From positions 1,302,001-1,366,000 of the forward strand of contig NZ_WTYR01000001.1 in assembly GCF_009827575.1 (NCBI RefSeq): DNA of 64,000 bases, read 5' to 3'. Numbering within the stretch: the first letter of the stretch is position 1; each line of letters starts with the position of its first letter. Position numbers and translations under genes: made by a program. A model generated the notes under the pieces. It had not been told where the DNA came from and did not search any database. It worked only from the letters and a program-made list of their open reading frames with translations. The DNA is from Alteriqipengyuania halimionae (GTDB lineage: Bacteria > Pseudomonadota > Alphaproteobacteria > Sphingomonadales > Sphingomonadaceae). Of this stretch, positions 43,390-54,755 are shown piece by piece.

Positions 43390-45336
43390 GTGGTAAGAGC
43401 AATACAATCCTTTTGGGCCAGATGGGTTGCGGGGAATTCGGTGGACACCCGCGTCCGCAAAACCCTTGTCGATACGCTCTATGCGCGGCCGTCGAGCCTC
43501 GTCATCGGCGCCGCGATCGGCGTGGCCGTCAGCACGGTCGCTGCGATCGAACTGCGCGATCCGCTGATCGTCTGCCTCGCCGTGGTGCATGTCGCGGTTT
43601 CGTTCGTCCGGATCGCGATGGGCCTGATCCTTCCCCGCTGGGAAAACATGGACGCAAGGCGCATGGAAATCGCCTACGAGGTCGGCGCATTTGCCTTCGC
43701 CTTCATGACCGGGCTGATCGCCGCCGTCGTGATCTATCGCGATAGCGTTTATGAAGTGCAGTTGATGCTCGTTGCCAACGCCGCCGTCTACGGCGTGGGG
43801 ATCGCCGCGCGCAATGCCGGCCGCCCTACGATCGCGATCGGCCAGCTGTGTCTTTCGCTGTTCCCGGTGATTGCCGCCTGCATGCTCGCTGGCGATCTGC
43901 CGATGCTGATGACCGCGATGAGCCTGCTGCTTGCGATCCCTGCGATGATCTCGATCATCAAGGACGTGTTCGCGGTGCTGACCCGCTCGATCGTGGCCGC
44001 CGAGACCAGCCGTCGTCTTGCCGACAAGATGGAAAAGCTCGCCCGCACCGACGTGGTGACGGACCTGCTGAACCGCGCAGGTCTCGACCATCACCTCACC
44101 GAACGGCTGCTCGAAACCGAACAGCACCGCAAGCTGGCAATCCTCTGGCTGGACCTCGATCGCTTCAAATTCGTCAACGATACGCTCGGGCACCAGATCG
44201 GTGACCTGGTGCTGGCCGGGGTCGCACGCCGGCTGCGCGCCACCGCACCGGTGGAGGCGACGATTGCGCGCTTCGGAGGAGACGAGTTCATCGTCGCCTT
44301 CGACAGCGACGACACCAGCGAAATCGAACGCATCGCGCAGGATGTGCTCACCTCGCTGACAGAACCCTATCGCTTGCGCGGAGAGCGGATCGAGATCGGC
44401 GCCTCGATCGGGATCGCCATCCTGCCCGACGATGCGGGCGATCTCGACCCGCTGATGCAATCAGCCGACCTCGCGCTCTACCACGCCAAGGTCAATGGCC
44501 GGAACCAGATCGCCTTCTACCACCCCTCGATGAACCGCGACCTGGTCTGGCGGCGCGAAGTCGAGGCAGAGCTGCGCCAGGCGCTGCAGCGCGACGAGTT
44601 GTCGATTTTCTTCCAGCCGATCGTCGACCTGGAATCGGGGCAGATCCGCGCATTCGAAGCTCTGGTGCGCTGGTTCCACCCGGAAAAGGGCGAGATGAAG
44701 CCCGAAGAATTCATCCCTGTGGCCGAAGAGAGCGGCGCGATCGTCGAGCTCGGCAACTGGATAACCGCGCAGGCCGCCCGTGCCGCCGCGCAATGGCCGG
44801 AAGACGTGTCGCTCGCGGTGAACCTGTCGCCCCTGCAGATCCGTGCCCCGGGCGCCGCCGCAGGCATTCTCAACGCGCTCGAGGAAGCCGGGCTCGACCC
44901 CAAACGTCTCGAGCTCGAAATCACCGAGACGGTGCTGCTCGATGACGATCACACCACGGGCGCCTTCATGGCCGAGCTCCATACCGCTGGCGTACGCTTT
45001 GCGCTCGACGATTTCGGCACCGGCTATTCCTCGCTCGGCTATCTGCACAAATACCCGTTCGAGAAGATCAAGGTGGATCGCAGCTTCGTCTCGGGCCGCC
45101 TCGTGGGCAAGAAGAGCGAAGCGATCATCCGCGCGGTGACCGAGATTGGCGCCACGCTCGAAATGGACATCGTTGCCGAAGGTCTGGAAACGATCGACCA
45201 GGTACGCTCGGTGCGCGAAGCCGGGTGCACGCTCGGCCAGGGCTTCTATTTCAGTCGCGCGGTACCTGACTATCTCGCAACGATGCTGCTTGCGCGCGAG
45301 CGCGACGATGTCGAAAGCACACGCGTCGCCAGCTGA
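43390..45336 (+). CDS. Membrane GGDEF-EAL protein (c-di-GMP synthesis and breakdown)
   Basis: This 648-residue protein has an N-terminal membrane module of about six helices (about 35-190) and a GGDEF domain with an intact GGDEF at 296-300. A C-terminal EAL domain has EAL at 423-425, ITETVLLDDD, ALDDFGTGYSS and the KVDRSFV motif. Both catalytic sites look intact, so it could make or degrade c-di-GMP depending on signals. The start is GTG with an AAAAGG site upstream. TTAACCA half-sites in the leader suggest possible CtrA control. Confidence 0.93.
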   Translation: MVRAIQSFWARWVAGNSVDTRVRKTLVDTLYARPSSLVIGAAIGVAVSTVAAIELRDPLIVCLAVVHVAVSFVRIAMGLILPRWENMDARRMEIAYEVGAFAFAFMTGLIAAVVIYRDSVYEVQLMLVANAAVYGVGIAARNAGRPTIAIGQLCLSLFPVIAACMLAGDLPMLMTAMSLLLAIPAMISIIKDVFAVLTRSIVAAETSRRLADKMEKLARTDVVTDLLNRAGLDHHLTERLLETEQHRKLAILWLDLDRFKFVNDTLGHQIGDLVLAGVARRLRATAPVEATIARFGGDEFIVAFDSDDTSEIERIAQDVLTSLTEPYRLRGERIEIGASIGIAILPDDAGDLDPLMQSADLALYHAKVNGRNQIAFYHPSMNRDLVWRREVEAELRQALQRDELSIFFQPIVDLESGQIRAFEALVRWFHPEKGEMKPEEFIPVAEESGAIVELGNWITAQAARAAAQWPEDVSLAVNLSPLQIRAPGAAAGILNALEEAGLDPKRLELEITETVLLDDDHTTGAFMAELHTAGVRFALDDFGTGYSSLGYLHKYPFEKIKVDRSFVSGRLVGKKSEAIIRAVTEIGATLEMDIVAEGLETIDQVRSVREAGCTLGQGFYFSRAVPDYLATMLLARERDDVESTRVAS

Positions 45337-46662
<1,326 letters not shown>

Positions 46663-46675
46663 AACGAGCGCCCCG

Positions 46676-47632
46676 ATGCGATCGCTGGCCACCGGTGCGG
46701 TTTTGCCGTTCCTCGCCTACGCCGCACCTGTCAGTGCGCAGATCGTGCCCGCGAGCGCGGCGGATGTGTGGGACGGTGTCCAGTCGTGCGAAGCGATCAC
46801 CGAGACCGATCGCGTGCAAACGACTCGCCTGTCCGCAGCCGGCTGGAGCGAGGCCAAGCGCCGCTCCGGGGAGCGCGGAACGCGCAAGCTTGCGGGAATC
46901 TACGAGAAAGACGGCAATGACGCGCTGATTGTGATCGGCCGCGAAGAGCTTGAAGGCAAACGCTGCGTCGTGCTCGCGAGGCTCGAAAGCACCTCGGCCT
47001 ATGGCGAGTTGGTGAAAGGCGTCGCCGAACTGGCCGGGATGCCCGATCGCCAGGAGGAATACGCCTACATTTGGGATCGCCCGGGCTTTACGCTGCGGGT
47101 CGAACCGTCAGGCAAGCAAAGCGAGCCCAACGCGCTCTTCACCGTGACCGCGATCGGCGACAGCGCGTCCACCGATGCGCCCGTCCCCTCCCCCGCCTCC
47201 GTGGCCACTCCTGCAGGCTCCAGCGACGCCGTACTGGCTGCGCTCAAGGCCTGCCTTCCCGCCGTGGGCGCAAATGGCTTCGATGGGTCGGTGCTGACCG
47301 GCTCGGGCTGGTCCAAAAGTGTCGCGCAGACCGCCAGCGGCGCCGACATCGACCTATATGAATCCGAAGGAAGCGACGTGTTGATCACGCCCGGATCGGG
47401 CGACCAAGGCGGCGATGTCTGCCTGGTGCGTGGCCAGGTCGACGATGGCGCCACGCTCGACAATATCCGTGCTGCGCTGACGGGCCTTTATGGCACGCCC
47501 GAAGCCGATGGCGGAGACCTCTACTGGATCGAAGACGGCAGCGTCTTCTATCTTATGACCAATTTCGAACCGGGTGGCGAAGGGCCCTTCGCCGTCCAGA
47601 TCCCCGTATCCTACGCCGGAGAATCCGAATGA
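46676..47632 (+). CDS. Exported protein with two repeated domains, unknown function
   Basis: This 318-residue protein has a signal peptide ([22 protein letters not shown]) and two similar domains. Each has an early Cys, an (S/G)xGW segment, a YExxGxDxLI strand, a second Cys in a C(V/L)V strand and a closing GMP/GTP...YIW-like end, separated by a Pro/Ser linker around residues 173-188. The domains look like an internal duplication. The fold is unknown. It occupies the place where sucC stands in many operons. It overlaps the sucD start by ATGA, so it is translated with the operon. An in-frame TTG at 46655 is less likely. Confidence 0.8.
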   Translation: MRSLATGAVLPFLAYAAPVSAQIVPASAADVWDGVQSCEAITETDRVQTTRLSAAGWSEAKRRSGERGTRKLAGIYEKDGNDALIVIGREELEGKRCVVLARLESTSAYGELVKGVAELAGMPDRQEEYAYIWDRPGFTLRVEPSGKQSEPNALFTVTAIGDSASTDAPVPSPASVATPAGSSDAVLAALKACLPAVGANGFDGSVLTGSGWSKSVAQTASGADIDLYESEGSDVLITPGSGDQGGDVCLVRGQVDDGATLDNIRAALTGLYGTPEADGGDLYWIEDGSVFYLMTNFEPGGEGPFAVQIPVSYAGESE

Positions 47633-48519
47633 GCATCCTCGTCAACAAGAACACCAAGGTCATCACCCAGGGGATGACCGGCGACACCGGCACGTTCCAC
47701 ACCCAGCAGGCGCTCGATTACGGGACGCAGATGGTGGCGGGCGTGACGCCGGGCAAAGGCGGCACCACCCATATCGGCCTGCCGAATTTCAACACCGTCA
47801 AGGAAGCCAAGGCCGAAACCGGTGCCGATGCGTCCGTGATCTATGTTCCGCCGCCCTTCGCGGCCGACGCCATTTGCGAAGCGATCGATGCCGAAATCCC
47901 GCTGATCGTCGCGATCACCGAAGGCATCCCGGTGCTCGACATGGTCCGCGTGAAGGCTGCGCTCGAAGGCTCCGCCTCGCGCCTGATCGGTCCGAACTGC
48001 CCCGGCGTGCTGACCCCGGAAGAATGCAAGATCGGCATCATGCCGGGCTCGATCTTCAAGAAGGGCAGCGTCGGCGTGGTCTCGCGCTCGGGTACGCTCA
48101 CCTATGAAGCCGTCCACCAGACGACCATGGTCGGCCTCGGCCAGACCACTGCGGTCGGCATTGGCGGCGACCCGGTAAACGGCACCAACTTCATCGACGT
48201 GCTCGACCTGTTCCTCGACGACGACGACACCAAGTCGATCATCATGATCGGCGAAATCGGCGGCAGCGCGGAAGAAGAAGCGGCCGAATACATCAAGCAG
48301 CAGGCGGCACTGGGCCGTCGCAAGCCAATGGTCGGCTTCATCGCCGGACGCACCGCGCCTCCGGGCCGCCGCATGGGTCATGCCGGGGCGATCGTCTCGG
48401 GCGGCCAGGGCGGCGCCGACGACAAGATCGCGGCGATGGAAGATGCGGGCATCCGCGTCTCCCCCTCGCCCAGCGAGCTTGGCACCACGCTCGACGCGAT
48501 GCTCAAAGAACTGGCGTAA
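47629..48519 (+). CDS. sucD: Succinyl-CoA synthetase alpha subunit
   Basis: SucD carries the phosphohistidine of succinyl-CoA ligase, which makes ATP or GTP in the TCA cycle. The 296-residue protein is complete. It has the CoA-binding [14 protein letters not shown], the [10 protein letters not shown] segment, and the active His251 in [14 protein letters not shown]. It overlaps the upstream gene (ATGA) and is followed by odhA after 42 bp. The beta subunit gene sucC is absent from this operon and must lie elsewhere. Confidence 0.97.
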   Translation: MSILVNKNTKVITQGMTGDTGTFHTQQALDYGTQMVAGVTPGKGGTTHIGLPNFNTVKEAKAETGADASVIYVPPPFAADAICEAIDAEIPLIVAITEGIPVLDMVRVKAALEGSASRLIGPNCPGVLTPEECKIGIMPGSIFKKGSVGVVSRSGTLTYEAVHQTTMVGLGQTTAVGIGGDPVNGTNFIDVLDLFLDDDDTKSIIMIGEIGGSAEEEAAEYIKQQAALGRRKPMVGFIAGRTAPPGRRMGHAGAIVSGGQGGADDKIAAMEDAGIRVSPSPSELGTTLDAMLKELA

Positions 48520-48561
48520 GCCGCATCCTTAACTCCTCTCCCCTCCCCTCGGAGCTAGCCC

Positions 48562-51399
48562 ATGGGCAATGAAAACCACGACTTCACGCCGGATGGCCCC
48601 CAGCAGGGGCCTTCGTGGCAGCGCAAGGGCTGGCCGCTAGTCGGCGGGGAGAGCGAGGACGACCTGACGCAGGCGCTCGATCCCACCGCGATGCAGATCG
48701 CGGTGAAGGAAGCGCTGGAAAAGGCGGGCAAGCCGGCCGATTCCAAATCGGTCGAAGCGGCGGCAAGCGATGCGCTGCGCGCCATGCTGCTGGTGCGGCT
48801 CTACCGCGTGCGCGGCCATCTGGCGGCGGACCTCGATCCGCTCGGCCTGACCACGCACGAGCTGCCCAAGGACCTCACGCTCGAATGGCACGGGTTCGAA
48901 GGCGAAAAGGACAAGGAAGTCTTCCTCGCCGGCAATCTCGGCTTCGAGTGGGTCACGATCGGTGAACTGCTCTCGACCCTGCAGCACAATTACTGTGGCC
49001 GGGTCGGCCTTGAATATATGCACATCGCCGATGTCGAGGAACGACGCTTCCTGCAGGACAAGTTCGAAGGCCTCGACAAGACGATCGAATTCACCCCCGA
49101 AGGCAAGCGCGCAATCCTGCAGGCGGTGGTCCGCGGCGAACAGTTCGAAGAGTTCCTCGCCAAGAAATATGTCGGGACAAAGCGCTTCGGCCTCGATGGC
49201 GGCGAGTCCATGATCCCAGCGCTCGAAGCGGTGATCAAATATGGCGGCGCCGACGGCGTGCGCGAGATCGTTTACGGCATGGCCCATCGCGGCCGGTTGA
49301 ACGTGCTCGCCAACGTGATGGGCAAACCCTACCGCGTGATCTTCCATGAATTCTCCGGCGGATCGGCCACGCCCGACGAAGTCGGCGGTTCGGGCGACGT
49401 CAAATACCATCTCGGCACCAGCACCGATCGCGAATTCGACGGGATCGACGTGCATATGAGCCTCGTTCCAAACCCCTCGCACCTCGAGGCGGTGGATCCG
49501 GTGGTGCTCGGCAAGGTCCGCGCGCAGCAATCGATCCGCGACGATCTGGTCAAGCACGACGAAGTGCTGCCGGTGCTGATCCACGGCGATGCGGCCTTTG
49601 CCGGTCAGGGCATCGTGTGGGAATGCCTCGGCTTTTCGGGCGTGCGCGGCTACAATACCGGCGGCTGCATCCACTTCGTTATCAATAACCAGATCGGTTT
49701 CACGACTAGCCCGCAATTCGCCAGATCGTCCCCCTATCCCTCGGATGTTGCCAAGGGCGTCCAGGCGCCGATCCTGCACGTCAATGGAGACGATCCCGAA
49801 GCTGTGACCTTCGCCTGCAAACTGGCGATCGAATATCGCCAGAAATTCGGCCGCGACATCGTGATCGACATGTGGTGCTATCGCCGCTTCGGCCACAATG
49901 AGGGCGACGAGCCGAGCTTCACCCAGCCGCTGATGTACGACCGGATCAAGAAGCATCCCAAGGTCTCCGACATCTATTCCAAGCGCCTGGTCTCGGAAGG
50001 GACGATCGACGAACATTTCCTCAAGGAAAGCGAAGCCGCCTTCACCGAGCAGCTGAGCGACGAATTCGCGGCCGGTCAGGACTACGTGCCCGACAAGGCC
50101 GACTGGTTCGGCGGTCGCTGGCAGGGTCTGCACAAGCCCGCCGATCCGGAAACCGCGCGCCGCAACATCGAAACCGGCATCGACGGCAAATTGTTCGACA
50201 GCCTCGGCCGCACCCTCACCTCGGTGCCCGACGATCTAACGATCCACCGCACCCTCGGCCGCGTGCTCGATGCCAAGCGCGAGATGTTCTCGAGCGGCGA
50301 CGGCTTCGACTGGGCGACCGCCGAAGCACTGGGCTTCGGATCGCTCCTGTCCGAAGGTTTCGGCGTTCGTCTCTCGGGGCAGGATTCCGGCCGAGGCACG
50401 TTCAGCCAGCGCCACGCCGTCTGGGTCGACCAGAAGGACGAGCGAAAGTACGTGCCGCTCGAAACCGTACCGCATGGCGATTTCACGGTGCTCGACAGCC
50501 CGCTTTCCGAATATGGCGTGCTCGGCTTCGAATACGGGTATGCTATGGCCGATCCGAAGAGCCTGGTGCTATGGGAAGCGCAGTTCGGCGATTTCGCCAA
50601 TGGCGCGCAGATCATGATCGACCAGTTCATCGTTTCGGGCGAGGTCAAGTGGCAGCGCGCCAACGGGCTCGTCCTGCTGCTGCCGCATGGTTATGAAGGC
50701 CAGGGGCCGGAGCACTCCTCCGCGCGCCTCGAGCGCTTCCTCCAGCTGTGCGCCAACGACAATATCCAAGTGTGCAACATCACCACGCCGGCGAACTATT
50801 TCCACGTATTGCGTCGCCAGATGCTGCGCCCGTTCCGTAAACCGCTCGTCATCATGACGCCCAAATCGCTGCTGCGGCATCCCAAGGCGAAGTCGGCACG
50901 CGAGGATTTCCTCGGTGAAAGCCACTTCATGCGGATCAAGTCCGATCCGGTCGAGATCGCAGACAAGGATATCAAGCGTCTGGTGCTGTGCTCGGGCAAG
51001 GTCGCCTACGACCTGTTCGAAAAGCGCGAGGAACTCGCCTGCGAAGGCGTCTCGATCGTGCGTCTCGAGCAGCTCTACCCGTTCCCGGGCGAGCCGCTGG
51101 CAGCGCGACTGAAGCGCATGACCAACCTGGAACAAGTGGTCTGGTGCCAGGAAGAGCCGCGCAACAACGGCGCGTGGTTCTTTGTCGCCGAGAAGATCGA
51201 AGCCGCGCTCAACGCTTCGGGCCATGAAGGCATGCGCCCCTGCTATGCCGGGCGCGAGGAAGCCGCTTCACCCGCCACAGGCCTCGCCGGACGTCACAAG
51301 GTCCAGCAGGAAGCCCTGATCACGATCGCCCTGGGATGCGCCGATGGAGGCGCTGCCCAGCGCCAGCTCGATTGCCCGCCCGCAACCCCCAAGGTCTGA
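48562..51399 (+). CDS. odhA: 2-Oxoglutarate dehydrogenase E1 component
   Basis: Also called sucA, this thiamin-diphosphate enzyme decarboxylates 2-oxoglutarate and passes succinyl groups to the E2 lipoyl domain. The 945-residue protein is full length. Landmarks are the N-terminal QRKGWPLVGGESEDD region, YGMAHRGRLNVLANVMGKP, the GDAAFAGQGIV and HFVINNQIGFTTSP thiamin region, the RFGHNEGDEPSFTQP block, and QLYPFPGEPL near the C-terminus. Spacing to odhB is 15 bp. Confidence 0.97.
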   Translation: MGNENHDFTPDGPQQGPSWQRKGWPLVGGESEDDLTQALDPTAMQIAVKEALEKAGKPADSKSVEAAASDALRAMLLVRLYRVRGHLAADLDPLGLTTHELPKDLTLEWHGFEGEKDKEVFLAGNLGFEWVTIGELLSTLQHNYCGRVGLEYMHIADVEERRFLQDKFEGLDKTIEFTPEGKRAILQAVVRGEQFEEFLAKKYVGTKRFGLDGGESMIPALEAVIKYGGADGVREIVYGMAHRGRLNVLANVMGKPYRVIFHEFSGGSATPDEVGGSGDVKYHLGTSTDREFDGIDVHMSLVPNPSHLEAVDPVVLGKVRAQQSIRDDLVKHDEVLPVLIHGDAAFAGQGIVWECLGFSGVRGYNTGGCIHFVINNQIGFTTSPQFARSSPYPSDVAKGVQAPILHVNGDDPEAVTFACKLAIEYRQKFGRDIVIDMWCYRRFGHNEGDEPSFTQPLMYDRIKKHPKVSDIYSKRLVSEGTIDEHFLKESEAAFTEQLSDEFAAGQDYVPDKADWFGGRWQGLHKPADPETARRNIETGIDGKLFDSLGRTLTSVPDDLTIHRTLGRVLDAKREMFSSGDGFDWATAEALGFGSLLSEGFGVRLSGQDSGRGTFSQRHAVWVDQKDERKYVPLETVPHGDFTVLDSPLSEYGVLGFEYGYAMADPKSLVLWEAQFGDFANGAQIMIDQFIVSGEVKWQRANGLVLLLPHGYEGQGPEHSSARLERFLQLCANDNIQVCNITTPANYFHVLRRQMLRPFRKPLVIMTPKSLLRHPKAKSAREDFLGESHFMRIKSDPVEIADKDIKRLVLCSGKVAYDLFEKREELACEGVSIVRLEQLYPFPGEPLAARLKRMTNLEQVVWCQEEPRNNGAWFFVAEKIEAALNASGHEGMRPCYAGREEAASPATGLAGRHKVQQEALITIALGCADGGAAQRQLDCPPATPKV

Positions 51400-51414
51400 G
51401 GAAAGACGACTATT

Positions 51415-52677
51415 ATGGCCACCGATATCACCGTCCCCTCGCTGGGCGAATCCGTTTCCGAAGGCACGATTGCCGAATGGCTCAAGCAACCCGGCGATGC
51501 CGTCGCCGTGGATGAGCCGATCGTCTCGGTCGAGACCGACAAGGTCACCGTCGAAGTGCCCTCCCCTGTCGCCGGCGTGATCGGCGAGCTCAAGGCCGAG
51601 GAAGGCGACACAATCGAGGTTGGCGCTGTGATCGCCAGCGTCGAGGAAGGCGGAGCTCCTGCCGCCAAGGGCGACGAAGCGGGCCGCGCGAAACAGCAGT
51701 CCGATGCCGCACCGAAGGATAAGGGCAACGAACAGGATTCGGTCCCCAACTCGACCGGCGAAGTGTCCGGCACCGATTTCGATGCCGCCGCTCTTTCGCC
51801 TGCCGTGCGCCGCGCGGTGCTTGAGCACGGGATCGACCCGGCCAACGTCAAGGGCACCGGCAAGGACGGTCGCCTGACCAAGGAAGACGTGCTTGCCGCA
51901 GCCAAGGCTAAGCGCGATGCCCCCGCCCCGTCGCAGGCCGAGGATGCCCCTGTCCCCGCACCTGCCGCAAGCGGTGCGCGTAACGAAGAACGCGTGAAGA
52001 TGACGCGCCTGCGCCAGACCATCGCCAAACGCCTCAAGAGCGCGCAGGATACGGCCGCGCTGCTTACCACGTTCAACGACGTCGACATGACCGCGGTCAT
52101 CGAGACGCGCGAGAAATACAAGGACAGCTTCGCGAAGAAGCACGGTATCAAGCTCGGCTTCATGAGCTTCTTCGCCAAGGCCGCGCACCTCGCGCTGAAG
52201 GACGTACCCAGCGTCAACGCCCAGATCGACGGCGACGAGATCGTCTACCACGATTACGTCGATGTCTCGGTCGCCGTCAGCGCGCCCAACGGGCTTGTCG
52301 TTCCCGTCGTCCGCGACGTCGACAAGAAGAGCTTCGCGCAGATCGAGCTCGACATCGCCGATTTCGGCAAGCGCGCCAAGGACGGCTCGCTGACGATGGA
52401 CGATATGAAGGGCGGCACCTTCACCATCAGCAATGGCGGCGTGTTCGGATCGCTGATGAGCACCCCGATCATCAACCCGCCGCAAAGCGCGGTGCTCGGC
52501 CTTCACCGGATCGAGGATCGCGCAGTGGTGGTCGACGGTGAGATCGTGGTGCGCCCGATGATGTATATCGCATTGAGCTACGACCACCGCCTGATCGATG
52601 GCCGCGAAGCCGTCACCGCGCTGAAAATCATCAAGGAAGCGATCGAGGATCCCGCGCGGATTCTGATCGATTTGTAA
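51415..52677 (+). CDS. odhB: 2-Oxoglutarate dehydrogenase E2 (dihydrolipoyl succinyltransferase)
   Basis: E2 forms the core of the complex and transfers succinyl to CoA. The 420-residue protein has one N-terminal lipoyl domain with Lys43 (ETDKVTVEV), a charged flexible linker, a peripheral-subunit-binding domain (LSPAVRRAVLEHGIDPANVKG in shorter conserved parts) and a catalytic domain with His391 and Asp395 in SYDHRLIDG. An AGGAAAGA site precedes the ATG. In most relatives lpdA follows directly; here a DUF1877 gene intervenes. Confidence 0.97.
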   Translation: MATDITVPSLGESVSEGTIAEWLKQPGDAVAVDEPIVSVETDKVTVEVPSPVAGVIGELKAEEGDTIEVGAVIASVEEGGAPAAKGDEAGRAKQQSDAAPKDKGNEQDSVPNSTGEVSGTDFDAAALSPAVRRAVLEHGIDPANVKGTGKDGRLTKEDVLAAAKAKRDAPAPSQAEDAPVPAPAASGARNEERVKMTRLRQTIAKRLKSAQDTAALLTTFNDVDMTAVIETREKYKDSFAKKHGIKLGFMSFFAKAAHLALKDVPSVNAQIDGDEIVYHDYVDVSVAVSAPNGLVVPVVRDVDKKSFAQIELDIADFGKRAKDGSLTMDDMKGGTFTISNGGVFGSLMSTPIINPPQSAVLGLHRIEDRAVVVDGEIVVRPMMYIALSYDHRLIDGREAVTALKIIKEAIEDPARILIDL

Positions 52678-52688
52678 GGACGAACCTC

Positions 52689-53195
52689 ATGTCGATGATT
52701 TGGACAGCGCGACTGGCGAATGACGATCAAGTGGCCGCGATCAAAAGTGAACCGGAATCGGCTGGCGCGTTCGTAAACCCTGAAAGTGGAAGTGAACGCG
52801 AGCTAAGCGAAGGCGCTATGGTCGATCTCGATCAGGAATGGCACGGCACACACTTCATGCTGACCGAAGCTGGAGAGAAATACTCTAAGAATCTCGAATT
52901 GATTTTCGGTGACTTTGAAGCGGTTGGCCCAGACAACGGATACGGTCCCGTTCACTACATTTCCGCCGACCAGATCCGGCGCTTCCATACGGAAATCTCT
53001 TCGCTGACCGACAAGCAAATCGCTGCCGTTTACGACACGGACAAAATGGTGGAGCAATACGTTCATCTTGCCGAGATGTTTGCTGAGGATGGCGATGAGG
53101 GACGTAAATTTTTGATGACGCGAATCGGCCAGTTGCGCGAGTTCGCTAAAAAGGGGGCGGAGAATGCATCTCACGCCTTCTCTGCAATTTCCTGA
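52689..53195 (+). CDS. DUF1877 (YfbM-like) protein inserted in the odh operon
   Basis: This 168-residue cytoplasmic protein has the DUF1877 pattern of E. coli YfbM: a short start MSMIWTARL, the LDQEWHGTHFMLTEAG block, and GYGPVHYISADQIRRFH followed by a helical tail. The function of the family is unknown. Codons here are clearly less GC-rich than in odhB and lpdA, and it separates two genes that usually neighbour each other. Both facts suggest later insertion. It has its own AAGGA site and ends 13 bp before lpdA. Confidence 0.85.
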   Translation: MSMIWTARLANDDQVAAIKSEPESAGAFVNPESGSERELSEGAMVDLDQEWHGTHFMLTEAGEKYSKNLELIFGDFEAVGPDNGYGPVHYISADQIRRFHTEISSLTDKQIAAVYDTDKMVEQYVHLAEMFAEDGDEGRKFLMTRIGQLREFAKKGAENASHAFSAIS

Positions 53196-53208
53196 CAAGA
53201 GCAAAACA

Positions 53209-54627
53209 ATGACCGACCACAATTACGATTACGACGTCCTTGTCATCGGCGCTGGCCCGGGCGGCTATGTCGCCGCGATCCGCGCCGCGCAGCTGGGTCT
53301 CAAGACCGCGTGCGCCGAAGGGCGCGAGACGCTGGGCGGGACCTGCCTCAACGTCGGCTGCATCCCCTCCAAGGCGATGCTGCACGCCTCCGAGTATTTC
53401 GACGCGGCCAAAAACGGCGCGATGAAGGAACTGGGCATCGATGTGGAGCCCAAGCTCAACCTCGAGCAGATGCACGCGCAGCGCCGCGATGCGGTGAAGG
53501 GACTGACCGGCGGGATCGAATTCCTGTTCAAGAAGAACAAGGTCGACTGGAAGAAGGGTTACGCCACCTTCCAGGATGCGCACACCGTGAAGGTCGGCGA
53601 CGAAACCGTCACCGCCAAGGACATCGTCATCGCGACCGGTTCCTCGGTCACTCCGCTGCCGGGTGTCGAGGTCGACAACGACAAGCACGTTGTGGTCGAC
53701 AGCACCGGCGCGCTCGAACTGCCCCAGGTGCCCAAAAAGATGGTCGTCATCGGCGGCGGCGTGATCGGGCTGGAACTTGGCTCGGTCTGGCGGCGTCTGG
53801 GTGCCGAAGTCACCTGCGTCGAATTCCTCGACGAAATCCTGCCCGGCATGGACGGCGACATCCGCAAGGAAGCGCGCAAGATCTTCAAGAAGCAGGGTAT
53901 CGAGTTCAAGCTCTCCACCAAGGTCACCGGCGTTACCGTCAAGGGCAAGACCGCCACGCTGACGCTCGAGCCCGCGGCAGGCGGCGACGCAGAGACGATG
54001 GAAGCCGATTGCGTGCTCGTCTCGATCGGGCGCAAGCCGAACACCGACGGCCTCGGCCTCGATGCGATCAGGCTGGAAACCAACAAGCGCGGCCAGATCG
54101 AAACCGATCACGACTTCCGCACCAAGGTCGATGGCGTGTGGGCGATCGGCGATTGCGTCCCCGGCCCCATGCTCGCCCACAAGGCCGAGGATGAAGGCAT
54201 CGCTGTGGCGGAAAACATCGCCGGGCAGACCGGCATCGTGAACCACGCGATCATCCCCAGCGTCGTCTACACCTGGCCGGAAATCGCGGGCGTGGGCCTG
54301 ACGACCGAGGAAGCCATCGAGAAGATGGGCGGCGACAAGAAGGCGGTGAAGGTCGGCAAGTTCCCCATGGTGGGCAACAGCCGCGCCAAGACCAATCACG
54401 ATCCCGATGGCTTCGTGAAGGTGATCGCCGAGGCCGAGAGCGACAAGGTGCTGGGCGTGTGGGCGATTGCCGTGCCTGCCGGTACGATGATCGCCGAAGC
54501 CGCAGTGGCGATGGAATTCGGCACCACCAGCGAAGACATCGCCTACACCTGCCACGCCCACCCGACGCATTCCGAAGCGATGAAGGAAGCGGCGATGGCG
54601 GTTCAGGGCAAGCCGATCCACGTCTGA
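53209..54627 (+). CDS. lpdA: Dihydrolipoyl dehydrogenase (E3)
   Basis: E3 reoxidises the lipoyl groups of 2-oxo acid dehydrogenase complexes with FAD and NAD. The 472-residue protein has the FAD motif GAGPGGYVAA, the redox disulfide Cys46/Cys51 (GGTCLNVGCIPSKAM), the NAD motif IGGGVIGLELGSVW, and the C-terminal HAHPTHSEAMKEA with the catalytic His. The ATG at 53209 has a weak AAGAG site. Last gene of the TCA operon. Confidence 0.97.
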   Translation: MTDHNYDYDVLVIGAGPGGYVAAIRAAQLGLKTACAEGRETLGGTCLNVGCIPSKAMLHASEYFDAAKNGAMKELGIDVEPKLNLEQMHAQRRDAVKGLTGGIEFLFKKNKVDWKKGYATFQDAHTVKVGDETVTAKDIVIATGSSVTPLPGVEVDNDKHVVVDSTGALELPQVPKKMVVIGGGVIGLELGSVWRRLGAEVTCVEFLDEILPGMDGDIRKEARKIFKKQGIEFKLSTKVTGVTVKGKTATLTLEPAAGGDAETMEADCVLVSIGRKPNTDGLGLDAIRLETNKRGQIETDHDFRTKVDGVWAIGDCVPGPMLAHKAEDEGIAVAENIAGQTGIVNHAIIPSVVYTWPEIAGVGLTTEEAIEKMGGDKKAVKVGKFPMVGNSRAKTNHDPDGFVKVIAEAESDKVLGVWAIAVPAGTMIAEAAVAMEFGTTSEDIAYTCHAHPTHSEAMKEAAMAVQGKPIHV

Positions 54628-54711
54628 GCCGAACGCGCGCTCCCCGGCCGCGTGAGACGCATTGCGTTCCATCGGCTGCCTAAAGCCGACGACTAACGAC
54701 ATTGCTTCCAT

Positions 54712-54747
54712 CCCCTTGGTGTATTACAAACCCACTACACCAAGGGG
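54712..54747 (+). promoter_or_regulatory. 12-bp perfect inverted repeat covering the ribosome binding site
   Basis: CCCCTTGGTGTA (54712-54723) and TACACCAAGGGG (54736-54747) are exact complements with a 12-base loop. The 3' arm includes AAGGGG, the ribosome binding site of the serine hydrolase at 54756. In RNA the stem would hide the site. In DNA the repeat could instead be an operator. Confidence 0.7.
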
Positions 54748-54755
54748 AGAAAGCC

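Noticed and set aside
42871-44460. 529-codon minus-strand frame over the small gene and GGDEF-EAL gene
   Set aside because: Reverse of two better supported plus-strand genes; histidine- and arginine-rich with no domain.
48637-50133. 498-codon minus-strand frame opposite odhA
   Set aside because: Antisense shadow of a conserved E1 gene; no start context or domain.
53146-54711. 521-codon minus-strand frame opposite lpdA
   Set aside because: Antisense to a fully conserved dihydrolipoyl dehydrogenase; composition typical of a reversed frame.
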